A DNA stretch of 7,945 bases from a bacterium (GCA_021163625.1 JAGGTS010000020.1:1-7945); one strand, 5' to 3'; positions 1-5,468 are shown, counted from the stretch's first letter. The notes: a model not told the origin generated them from the sequence alone. Made by a program: numbers and translations.

Positions 1-78
1 ATTTAGGATTTCTACCAACGAGTCCGGGTCTTGTTGTTGAACATTATTTAACTATTATAGCACATTCACAACCAAACA

Positions 79-102
79 CTAAATTCTAATATCTAAATCC
101 TA
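79..102. repeat. 24-bp direct repeat, copy 1
   Basis: This stretch is identical to 151-174, with a start-to-start offset of 72 bp. It is made of near-heptamers beginning with CTAA (CTAAATT at 79, CTAATAT at 86, CTAAATC at 93). It ends where the 17-bp box begins. The same vocabulary appears reverse-complemented to the right of the gene. Confidence 0.85.
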
Positions 103-118
103 CTTTGTGCTTACCCTT
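102..118. repeat. 17-bp box ACTTTGTGCTTACCCTT, left copy
   Basis: This is an exact direct repeat of 655-671. The two copies bracket the four-helix-bundle gene in the same orientation, and both sit where heptad repeats meet non-repeat sequence. It could be an element end, a duplicated target site, or simply part of a dispersed intergenic repeat. The sequence alone does not decide. Confidence 0.8.
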
Positions 119-143
119 TTGTACTTGCTCCTGGTAAACACAA
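105..143 (-). repeat. Hairpin in the left flank (11-bp stem)
   Basis: TTGTGCTTACC (105-115) can pair with GGTAAACACAA (133-143). The single non-Watson-Crick position becomes a G-U wobble in minus-strand RNA, the sense of the gene upstream, but a C-A mismatch in plus-strand RNA. No U-tract follows on either strand, so it does not look like an ordinary intrinsic terminator. It includes the 17-bp box. Confidence 0.5.
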
Positions 144-150
144 TAAAACT

Positions 151-192
151 CTAAATTCTAATATCTAAATCCTAAACAAATCACAAATCACA
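151..192. repeat. 24-bp direct repeat copy 2 running into a heptad array
   Basis: Bases 151-174 repeat 79-102 exactly. The heptad register then continues as CTAAACA (172), AATCACA (179) and AATCACA (186), ending 17 bases from the gene's stop codon. Reverse-complemented, this is the same sequence style as 571-655 on the other side of the gene, so the gene lies between inverted heptad arrays. Confidence 0.75.
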
Positions 193-209
193 ATTTTCCA
201 AAACTCAAA

Positions 210-572
210 CTATTTTGATTTTTCTAAAATTGAACCGAATATCTTCATTAACTCAGTGGATTCATTAATTAATTCTTGTCTTTCTCTTTCTATTTTTTGA
301 TTGTTGCCAACATTCATCAATCTTAACCAATACCTTGATTCTTTTACCTCTTTTTTAGAGATTTTAACACGCATCTTAAAATCTTTCTTGCTTAAAGATT
401 CGTTGGCTTCAATATAATTCGCGCCAACAGAACCTGATGATCGGGCTAATTGTTTTCCGTCCTCTATATTGCTAATCGTTCGAGGAATTTTCTTCAGGAA
501 TTCTCGGACTTTTTTAGCAAACTGATATGTTCTCTCTTCTAAATTATATTGATTTTTATTTGTTTGATTCAT
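210..572 (-). CDS. Four-helix-bundle protein, IVP/S23 family
   Basis: A 120-residue cytoplasmic, mostly helical and highly charged protein of the family first found encoded in 23S rRNA intervening sequences (four helix bundle protein/S23). Family hallmarks visible are QLARSSGSVGANYIEA at residues 41-56 and KISKKEVKESRYWLRLM at 70-86. Length matches the usual size of about 115-125. The molecular role of stand-alone members is not established; relatives include the Avd accessory protein of diversity-generating retroelements, but no reverse transcriptase or template repeat is seen here. ATG at 572 is chosen because the family N-terminal helix starts soon after; no Shine-Dalgarno precedes it. The start codon abuts a heptad array, and the first ten residues (N/Q/K/T-rich) look like a continuation of that AT-rich composition. 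Both flanks are repeats, which suggests the gene moves or spreads with them. Identity confident, function unknown. Confidence 0.9.
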   Translation of the reverse strand: MNQTNKNQYNLEERTYQFAKKVREFLKKIPRTISNIEDGKQLARSSGSVGANYIEANESLSKKDFKMRVKISKKEVKESRYWLRLMNVGNNQKIERERQELINESTELMKIFGSILEKSK

Positions 573-655
573 TGTAATTTAGAATTTGTTTGTGATTTGT
601 AATTTGTGATTTAGAATTTGTTTAGAATTTAGGATTTAGGATTTGAGATTTAACA
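571..655. repeat. Degenerate heptamer array A (right of the four-helix-bundle gene)
   Basis: Read on the plus strand, this is a run of 7-base units of form TTTRKRA. TTTAGAA is at 578, TTTGTGA at 589, TTTGTAA at 596, TTTGTGA at 603, TTTAGAA at 610 and 621, TTTAGGA at 628 and 635, TTTGAGA at 642 and TTTAACA at 649. A four-base TTTG interrupts the register at 585 and again at 617. The array overlaps the gene's start codon and runs directly into the 17-bp box at 655. It forms the whole leader of the gene, so translation cannot rely on a normal Shine-Dalgarno. Confidence 0.8.
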
Positions 656-671
656 CTTTGTGCTTACCCTT
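655..671. repeat. 17-bp box ACTTTGTGCTTACCCTT, right copy
   Basis: Exact copy of 102-118 in the same orientation, 553 bp away start to start. Here the following bases (GGCAAGCGCAC, 672-682) can fold back on GTGCTTACC with a bulge and one mismatch. Both copies therefore have hairpin potential although their partner sequences differ. Confidence 0.8.
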
Positions 672-697
672 GGCAAGCGCACATCCTGAGCAACTTA

Positions 698-725
698 TTT
701 TCCAGAGATGGAATCGCTGGGAAAA
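698..725. repeat. Small hairpin
   Basis: TTTTCC (698-703) pairs with GGAAAA (720-725), extended inward by AG/CT around a bulged G at 719. No clear U-tract follows on either strand, so a terminator role is weak. It lies in the only short non-heptad patch between the right 17-bp box and array B. Confidence 0.3.
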
Positions 726-726
726 A

Positions 727-782
727 CCCGAATTCCTAAATCCGAAACCCGAAAAAATACCAAATTCCCAATGACCAAATGT
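727..782. repeat. Heptamer array B (CCCGAAA/AAATTCC type)
   Basis: Eight consecutive 7-base units keep register: CCCGAAT (727), TCCTAAA (734), TCCGAAA (741), CCCGAAA (748), AAATACC (755), AAATTCC (762), CAATGAC (769), CAAATGT (776). The units differ in sequence from array A but share the 7-base period. This array forms the left arm of the long inverted repeat 743-833. Confidence 0.6.
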
Positions 783-833
783 TTTTATTATTAGTCATTG
801 GCCATTTTTTCGTCATTCGTCATTCGGGTTTCG
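743..833. repeat. Long imperfect inverted repeat
   Basis: The outer arms CGAAACCCGAA (743-753) and TTCGGGTTTCG (823-833) are perfectly complementary over 11 bp. Moving inward, AAAAAAT (752-758) matches ATTTTTT (804-810), and CCAATGAC (768-775) matches GTCATTGG (794-801), with an AT-rich loop between. The right arm carries a two-heptad insertion relative to the left. It could form a cruciform or a long RNA hairpin. No U-tract typical of an intrinsic terminator follows. Confidence 0.65.
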
Positions 834-845
834 TCATTTACAAAC
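797..845. repeat. Heptamer array C (CGTCATT type)
   Basis: CGTCATT occurs at 811, 818 and 832, with CGGGTTT at 825 in the same register, preceded by ATTGGCC (797) and ATTTTTT (804). This is a third sequence flavour of the 7-base period. It is the right arm of the inverted repeat and runs into the relic at 841. Confidence 0.6.
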
Positions 846-856
846 TATTTTGATTT
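841..856 (-). pseudogene. Possible relic of the 3' end of a four-helix-bundle gene
   Basis: CAAACTATTTTGATTT at 841-856 is identical to 206-221, which holds the last codons (K-S-K-stop on the minus strand) and first trailing bases of the four-helix-bundle gene. Here it joins directly to a TTTGTGA heptad array, with none of the rest of the gene. The simplest reading is a gene-less, internally deleted copy of the same repeat unit. With only 16 AT-rich bases, the alternative that this sequence is just part of the repeat family is real. Confidence 0.4.
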
Positions 857-913
857 GTGATTTGTAATTTAGAATTTGTTTAGAATTTAGGATTTAGAAT
901 TTAGGATTTAACA
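854..913. repeat. Degenerate heptamer array A, second copy
   Basis: Units TTTGTGA (854), TTTGTAA (861), TTTAGAA (868), interrupting TTTG (875), TTTAGAA (879), TTTAGGA (886), TTTAGAA (893), TTTAGGA (900) and TTTAACA (907) follow nearly the same order as 596-655, including the four-base TTTG interruption and the terminal TTTAACA. It is therefore a duplicated composite array, not independent simple sequence. Confidence 0.75.
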
Positions 914-947
914 CTGTGGCGTGTCCTCCTTGTATGCTTTTACCCTT
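912..947. repeat. Degenerate third copy of the 17-bp box
   Basis: After the shared GATTTAACACT, the sequence ends in GCTTTTACCCTT, matching the box end GCTTACCCTT apart from two extra bases. The middle carries extra sequence including CCTCCTT. It reaches into the htrA stop codon (946-948), so the repeat island begins at the very end of htrA. Confidence 0.4.
925..931 (-). promoter_or_regulatory. Orphan perfect Shine-Dalgarno, AAGGAGG
   Basis: On the minus strand AAGGAGG is followed 10 nt later by GTG at 914, which opens only six codons (V-L-N-P-K-F) before TAA inside the heptad array. It is the best ribosome-binding sequence in the window yet serves no gene. It may be the leftover front of a gene displaced by the repeats, or chance. 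Confidence 0.3.
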
Positions 948-2358
948 ATTGGTTGCTTTCTCTTTTGCCTAAAACAGCAAATAACTCTATTTCCTTGCCG
1001 TTTCTTAAAACAGTTATTTGTATTCTGTCGCCCGGTTTATATCTTTGGATTATCTTTGCAAGAGAATTGTTGATTGTGACTCTTTGGTTGTCTATTTTTA
1101 AGATTATATCTCCTTGCTTGATGCCTGCTTTATCTGCCGCTGAATCTGGAACAACTGCTGGCTCATTTTCTTTTTCTCCTTTTAAAACTAAAGCGCCATT
1201 GTCTACCGGGAGATTTTTTTCTTTTTTCAATTCAGGGGTAATCAAGGCATACCTTACTCCTAAAAATGGGTAAGTGATTTTTCCTTCCGTTTTAACTTGC
1301 TTAATATCCCTTTTTGCTACATTTATAGGCACGGCAAACCCGATATTTTGCGCAAGCTGAGCCATTGCCACATTAACGCCGATAACCTCGCCGCGGAGAT
1401 TTAGAAGAGGTCCTCCGGAATTTCCTCTATTGATTGCCGCGTCGGTTTGGATAACATTTTCCAAACGTTCAGCCATTCCTTCTCCAGAAGCTGTGATTGT
1501 TCTCCCAAGTCCGGAAATTACGCCAACTGAGACAGTATTCCGAAATTCGCCAAGAGCATTTCCTATAGCAATGACGCTTTGGCCTATTTGCAGATTTGAA
1601 GAATCTCCAAGTTTTACTGTTTTGAATTTTTTGTCCGGATTTTTTATCTTAACAATGGCTATATCCTGGACAGGGTCTCGCGCCAAAACCTCAACAGAAT
1701 ACTTTTTGCCATCATTTGTAATGGCTGTATATTCTGCTTGCTCATCGTAGACAACATGTTTATTTGTTATAATCATTCCATCGCTTGAGACAATAAATCC
1801 AGTCCCTCCGCCAACTTCCTTCTTTTCTGTTCCTTTTTGGCGGTATTGGGGAACTTGGAATTCAAAATCAGGAAATCCAGGCATTTCAGGAAACGGAGAT
1901 TCATAATATTGTTCGTAGACAGGAACATCCTTGGTAATAATAATGCTTACTACTGCCGGCGAGGTATTTTTCACCGCATTTATGACTGCCGCCTCCTGGC
2001 TGGTTTGCGGCTTATATTCTTGGTTTTCTTGGTTATTTTTTGGAGGTTGCTCTGGATTTTGCTGATTAGTTGCGGGTTTATTTTCTTCTATTTGCCTGTG
2101 GTTTTTGGAGGTAAAGTTATTGATTTTTAGCCTCAGATTGTCGGCCTGATTAAGCAGATATGGCGTTACTGACATAATAAAATAAGCTATAGCAATGCTG
2201 GCTACAAAAACACAGACTATTTTCAAAATAAGACGTAAGGCCGGATTTTGTTTTTTGGGTTCAAAGTATCTATGCGGTTGTTTTGTTGGACCCTCTATAT
2301 TTTCTTTATGTTCATCCAGAGGATGCGATGGTATTTTGTTGTTGTTACTGTTTAACAT
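946..2358 (-). CDS. htrA: HtrA/Deg-family membrane-anchored serine protease with PDZ domain
   Basis: Envelope quality-control protease cleaving misfolded or exported proteins outside the membrane. Numbering from the ATG at 2358 (470 residues): cytoplasmic N-terminus about 1-38; one membrane anchor about 40-63; a polar N/Q/P/E-rich linker about 90-122; a trypsin-like domain about 125-355 with the full catalytic triad His201 (TNKHVV), Asp232 (DPVQDIAIVK) and Ser314 (GNSGGP); and one PDZ domain about 365-465 (FLGVRY through GDRIQITVLRNGKE). One PDZ and an uncleaved anchor fit the DegS/HtrA-like Gram-positive and CPR form rather than two-PDZ DegP. A TTG at 2367 would add three residues; ATG is preferred, and neither has a Shine-Dalgarno. 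The insertion rich in P, F and Y around residues 147-175, before the domain's GGGTGF, is typical of loop LA. It is separated from the upstream glycosyltransferase by 154 nt, so it probably has its own promoter. Confidence 0.95.
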   Translation of the reverse strand: MLNSNNNKIPSHPLDEHKENIEGPTKQPHRYFEPKKQNPALRLILKIVCVFVASIAIAYFIMSVTPYLLNQADNLRLKINNFTSKNHRQIEENKPATNQQNPEQPPKNNQENQEYKPQTSQEAAVINAVKNTSPAVVSIIITKDVPVYEQYYESPFPEMPGFPDFEFQVPQYRQKGTEKKEVGGGTGFIVSSDGMIITNKHVVYDEQAEYTAITNDGKKYSVEVLARDPVQDIAIVKIKNPDKKFKTVKLGDSSNLQIGQSVIAIGNALGEFRNTVSVGVISGLGRTITASGEGMAERLENVIQTDAAINRGNSGGPLLNLRGEVIGVNVAMAQLAQNIGFAVPINVAKRDIKQVKTEGKITYPFLGVRYALITPELKKEKNLPVDNGALVLKGEKENEPAVVPDSAADKAGIKQGDIILKIDNQRVTINNSLAKIIQRYKPGDRIQITVLRNGKEIELFAVLGKRESNQ

Positions 2359-2376
2359 ATTTGTCAAGAAATTGTA

Positions 2377-2427
2377 TAAAATTTTAGTTTTACGCCTTTA
2401 AAATTTTATTTATTAAGATATTATCTT
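2377..2427. promoter_or_regulatory. Cluster of short palindromes upstream of htrA
   Basis: TAAAATTTTA occurs twice (2377-2386 and 2399-2408), 22 bp apart, about two helical turns. A third palindrome, AAGATATTATCTT, lies at 2415-2427. All are within 70 bp upstream of the htrA start. Spaced palindromes in this position could be operator sites, but AT-rich DNA yields such palindromes easily. The rest of the 2359-2512 gap has no gene; no convincing -35/-10 pair was found. Confidence 0.3.
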
Positions 2428-2512
2428 TAACCCTTGTCTGCTTACAGTTTCATAGGGTATTATTTATCTAATTTTATTAAATTTCAATACCTAATTTTTT
2501 TTCAAGAATGCT

Positions 2513-3238
2513 CTAATGCTTTGGCTTGTGTCCACTTTTTTCCTTATAGCCTAACGCTTTGCTTTTAACCGGGCCAATAAATATTCTGTGCAGCTCGCAG
2601 ATGAGATATTTTATTATAGTTTGCAGCCAGCCGTCTTCTTTATACCTTCTTAAAGAGAAAAAAATCCTTACAGATCTTATTATCCTAAACTTGCCGAACC
2701 TTGAAGCTGAAAGAACATAGTCATGGTCTTCTGCTATGGTTGTTTTTTCGTCAAAACCGTTTATCTTTTGGTGCAGCTCTTTTTTTATTAAAATTCCCAT
2801 TGCGCCGTGCGGATATATTATTTCAAAGATTAAAACATTTATCAGGTTATAAAAAATGTCAAAAAAAATTCTTGCAAGCGTTTTTCCAAAAATATTTTCC
2901 GAATATGGGACTAAGATAAAGCTTGCTGCGTCTAATTTCCTTTTTTTAAATTCTTTAATTGTTTTTTCTAAAAAGTCTTTTTTAATGTAGAGGTCGGCGT
3001 CTAAAAACAGAAGCAGGTTTCCTCTTGCAATTTTTGCTCCGGCATTTCTTGATTTTGCAGGATTGCCCCCGTCAGTTATTTTGCAGCCGAAATCTTTTGC
3101 TATTTTCCTTGTTTTGTCAGTAGAGAATGCGTCAGAGACAATAATTTCAAAATCAGAAAATGTTTGTTCCCTTAAGCACTTTAGAAGCCGCGGAAGATAT
3201 TTTTCTTCATTTAGTGTTGGTATGATTATTGACAGCAT
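2513..3238 (-). CDS. Family 2 glycosyltransferase
   Basis: A 241-residue inverting GT-A glycosyltransferase, likely transferring a sugar from a nucleotide-sugar donor onto an envelope lipid or glycan on the cytoplasmic face. The nucleotide-binding start MLSIIIPTLNEEKYL (1-15), SDAFSTDKT (35-43), the metal-binding DAD at 80-82 (LLLFLDADL), and AEDHDY at 169-174 in the acceptor/base region are all present. A hydrophobic stretch about 120-142 may be a membrane segment or re-entrant helix; the C-terminus is basic. Length is normal for a single-domain enzyme. Start ATG at 3238; GGAG lies 14 nt upstream, rather far for efficient initiation. It follows comEC by 61 nt and may be co-transcribed. Donor and acceptor cannot be told from sequence, and no other glycan genes are nearby. 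Confidence 0.9.
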   Translation of the reverse strand: MLSIIIPTLNEEKYLPRLLKCLREQTFSDFEIIVSDAFSTDKTRKIAKDFGCKITDGGNPAKSRNAGAKIARGNLLLFLDADLYIKKDFLEKTIKEFKKRKLDAASFILVPYSENIFGKTLARIFFDIFYNLINVLIFEIIYPHGAMGILIKKELHQKINGFDEKTTIAEDHDYVLSASRFGKFRIIRSVRIFFSLRRYKEDGWLQTIIKYLICELHRIFIGPVKSKALGYKEKSGHKPKH

Positions 3239-3299
3239 TAATTATTTTATCACTCCAAGCTTATTTTTTAAATAACTCAAGTAAAAGCAAAAACATATT

Positions 3300-4787
3300 T
3301 TATCTGGAGCGGAAAGTTAAAAATTTTGGCCTTTCTTTTTTGGATATATAAAAAAGCAAGGACCCAAGCAGAATATAGAAAAACAAAAGCCAAGCCCAGG
3401 AAATTCTTAGGGTAATAGTCGCAAATTGGGCCTTGGACAAAAAGTTGACAGTCCTGCTTAGAAATCCAAGCAAAAAAGCCGTTGGCATTGATAAAATCCA
3501 GGCAATAGGATGCCACACGAAGCCTCCAAATAAAAATAGGAATCCGCTGGCCATAATGTATGGCAGAGCCGGAACAATTAAGAGGTTGGAGAGAGGGCTG
3601 ATTAAAGAAAAGTAGCCAAAATTATAAATTAAAATCGGGAGGGTGAATATTTGGGCGGCGATAGTTATGGAAAGGAGTTGGTCAATTCTAAATGATTGCA
3701 GGAGAGCAACTTTTGAAAACATTTTGTTGAACAATGGCATTAAGTAGATTATTCCGAGTGTTGCCAAAAATGAAAGCTCAAAGCCAATGTCAAACCTTAA
3801 AAGCAAAGGGTTGACTGCAAGCATTATTGAAGCAGCAAGAAGGATAGCCCTGCTGGCTGATTTTTGCCTTCCTATTTTTTGGGAAAAAAAGAAGAGCGAA
3901 GCCATAATCCCTGCTCTTATTGCCGAGGGCTGAAGCCCGGTCATAAGGATAAAAAGCCAAAGCAGGCAAATGGCGGGATAAAACGCCTGTCCTCTATAAA
4001 AGCCCAGCATTATAAATACCCAAACCAAAATGCCTGAAAGGATAACGATATGCATGCCTGAAATGCAGGTTATGTGGCGCAAGCCGACCTTATTCAGTTT
4101 TTCTTTCCATTGTGAGGAAATGTCTTTTTTGTCGCCGAGAGTCATTGCAGCTAAAAACCAGCTGCTTGGCGGAGAAAGGTTTTCTTTGATAATTTCCCTT
4201 AAGCTTTGCTTTAAAGACAAAATTTTGGAATATAATAAATTTCCATTGTTTTTTGAAATTATTTTTATTTTTGGCCAATAGATTACTGCTAGGATACCGC
4301 TTTTTTTAAGATAATTCTTATAGTTAAAATCGCTAAACACTGGCGGTTCGTAAATCTTTGCATCAATTTTTAATCGGTCTCCATAACTGTATTTTTGGTA
4401 GCCCAAAGCAGTAATTAAAATTTTGCTTTCTAACTTTTCTTTGTTTACGCTTTCAGTTTTAACTGTAAAAGTTGTTCGTCCGTTTTTTGATATTGGCTCG
4501 TCAATAATATTTGCTACAATCGTAGCCTCCTTTGAATAATAGTTTTTTATCGGATTATTTTCTAAAACAAAATCTGCTTTTTGGAAGCGCATTGCGCCAA
4601 GGCCAAAGAAAATCATACAAACAGCGAATATTATAACAGATTTTTCCTTAAGAGAAATTAAAATGTAAAAAACCGCTAAGGTGAGCAATTCGTATATTAT
4701 TAAGTTTTGGATTTTAAAAAAAGAAGAAAGAAAAATTCCAGAGATAAAAGAAATTAAAGCCAAGAAAAGTATATTAGACTTTGTCAT
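3300..4787 (-). CDS. comEC: ComEC/Rec2 competence channel, membrane part only
   Basis: Inner-membrane channel that brings single-stranded DNA into the cytoplasm during natural transformation. Of 495 residues, about 5-65 are N-terminal membrane helices. About 80-180 form the soluble OB-like DUF4131 region (VANIIDEPIS, YGDRLKIDAKIYEPP, FNYKNYLKKSGILA). About 205-480 form the Competence domain. Family hallmarks are HITCISGMH at 238-246, GLQPSAIRAGIMA at 284-296, GFELSFLATLGII at 335-347 and a TLPI...GYFSLISPLSNLL segment at 382-403. Full-length ComEC of about 700-800 residues ends in a metallo-beta-lactamase-like domain; here the protein ends soon after the last helices with a basic tail, and no such domain follows in any frame. 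Start ATG at 4787 lies inside the end of the rhomboid gene (14-nt overlap), implying translational coupling. No other com or pilus genes are in the window. Confidence 0.93.
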   Translation of the reverse strand: MTKSNILFLALISFISGIFLSSFFKIQNLIIYELLTLAVFYILISLKEKSVIIFAVCMIFFGLGAMRFQKADFVLENNPIKNYYSKEATIVANIIDEPISKNGRTTFTVKTESVNKEKLESKILITALGYQKYSYGDRLKIDAKIYEPPVFSDFNYKNYLKKSGILAVIYWPKIKIISKNNGNLLYSKILSLKQSLREIIKENLSPPSSWFLAAMTLGDKKDISSQWKEKLNKVGLRHITCISGMHIVILSGILVWVFIMLGFYRGQAFYPAICLLWLFILMTGLQPSAIRAGIMASLFFFSQKIGRQKSASRAILLAASIMLAVNPLLLRFDIGFELSFLATLGIIYLMPLFNKMFSKVALLQSFRIDQLLSITIAAQIFTLPILIYNFGYFSLISPLSNLLIVPALPYIMASGFLFLFGGFVWHPIAWILSMPTAFLLGFLSRTVNFLSKAQFATITLRISWAWLLFFYILLGSLLFYISKKERPKFLTFRSR

Positions 4788-5415
4788 AACTGATATATTG
4801 GTATTTGCCGGCGAATAACTTTATGAAAAGAACTCCTGCGGCAAAGCCGCCAATATGAGCCCAATAAGCAACCATTGTTTGGGAGCCAATGTATAGAAGT
4901 TGGTATAAAAACCAAATACCGACAAAAAATAAAACAGACACAGGAATGATTTCTATAAAAAAGAAAATAGGGACTATGCTTATAATTTTGTTTTTTGGGA
5001 ACAGAACAATGTAGCCGCCCAATATTCCAGATATTGCTCCGGAAGCCCCGATTGCAGGCAGGACTTTGTTCGGAGAAAGCATTAAGTATATAACAGCTGA
5101 GGTTATGCCGCACAAAAAATAAAAAAGCAAAAACTTTAATCTTCCGAGTCTTTTTTCCATATTTTTCCCAAAAACCCATAAAAACCACATATTGCCGGCG
5201 ATATGAGAAAATTCTGCGTGGAAAAACATTGAAGTAAAAATAGTGTACAATGATTTGCCATTATATATTCTTTTTGGTATCAGGCCATATTTGTTTATAT
5301 AAAAATTGAGGTCTATAAGCGAAAAGAGGAAAATCAATACATTTAAACCGATTAGCCACTTCAGAACAACAATTTTTTTGCCGCCTATTTGCCATTGGTC
5401 GTATAAAGGAAACAT
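4774..5415 (-). CDS. Rhomboid-family intramembrane serine protease
   Basis: A 213-residue polytopic protease that cleaves substrate helices within the membrane. All key residues are present: His66 and His71 with Asn75 in FFHAEFSHIAGNMWFLWVFG (oxyanion region), catalytic Ser125 in GASGAISG (GxSG), and catalytic His187 in AHIGGFAAG. About six hydrophobic segments fit the basic rhomboid fold with no extra domain. The opening MFPLYDQWQIGGKKIVVLKWLIGLNVLIFL matches the usual start of bacterial family members, supporting ATG at 5415, although no Shine-Dalgarno precedes it and a terminator-like hairpin ends only 16 nt upstream. The stop overlaps comEC by 14 nt, so the two are probably translated from one message. 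Substrate unknown. Confidence 0.95.
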   Translation of the reverse strand: MFPLYDQWQIGGKKIVVLKWLIGLNVLIFLFSLIDLNFYINKYGLIPKRIYNGKSLYTIFTSMFFHAEFSHIAGNMWFLWVFGKNMEKRLGRLKFLLFYFLCGITSAVIYLMLSPNKVLPAIGASGAISGILGGYIVLFPKNKIISIVPIFFFIEIIPVSVLFFVGIWFLYQLLYIGSQTMVAYWAHIGGFAAGVLFIKLFAGKYQYISYDKV

Positions 5416-5421
5416 ATTTTT

Positions 5422-5454
5422 AACAATAAAAGCGGCTGTGCCGCATTTTTATTT
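5422..5454 (-). terminator. Intrinsic terminator, probably bidirectional, after the radical SAM gene
   Basis: Stem GCGGC (5432-5436) and GCCGC (5440-5444) with a three-base loop. On the minus strand it is preceded by an A-rich run and followed by TTTTATTGTT. On the plus strand it is followed by ATTTTTATTTTTTT. It lies 24 nt after the radical SAM stop and is well placed to end that transcript. It leaves only 16 nt before the rhomboid start, so a rhomboid promoter would have to overlap the hairpin or lie upstream of it. Confidence 0.75.
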
Positions 5455-5468
5455 TTTTAGTATCTTAA

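Larger units (their letters stand above)
1..209. other. Gene-free left flank made of repeats
   Basis: No gene is supported here. The first bases (2-8, TTTAGGA) match the heptad unit found further right, so the window edge probably cuts another array. Bases 9-78 look unique and AT-rich, with no convincing promoter or RNA gene. From 79 onward the stretch consists of two copies of a 24-bp repeat, a 17-bp box, a hairpin and CA-rich heptads leading up to the stop codon of the four-helix-bundle gene at 210. Confidence 0.6.

Noticed and set aside
210..572. Four-helix-bundle gene as the Avd of a diversity-generating retroelement
   Set aside because: No reverse transcriptase, template repeat or variable repeat is present, and the flanking repeats are short heptads without A-specific variation.
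571..913. The repeat-rich region as a CRISPR array
   Set aside because: Units are 7 bases and contiguous, with no 25-36 base repeats separated by unique spacers and no cas genes.
953..1750. Plus-strand open frames opposite htrA
   Set aside because: They lie antisense to a gene with an intact catalytic triad and PDZ domain, and their translations show no domain.
2362..2367. TTGACA at the htrA start as a -35 promoter box
   Set aside because: It lies at the translation start itself, so a promoter using it would start inside the gene; no matching -10 follows at the right distance for htrA.
3261..3275. AT-only hairpin between comEC and the glycosyltransferase as a terminator
   Set aside because: The six A-T pairs are too weak and no U-tract follows in the minus direction.
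3277..3516. 79-residue hydrophobic frame at the end of comEC
   Set aside because: It overlaps the conserved comEC frame throughout and is a shadow; comEC reads intact to 3300 with no sign of frameshift.
4784..5188. 134-residue frame within the rhomboid gene
   Set aside because: The overlapping frame contains all rhomboid catalytic motifs; this one has none and is a shadow.
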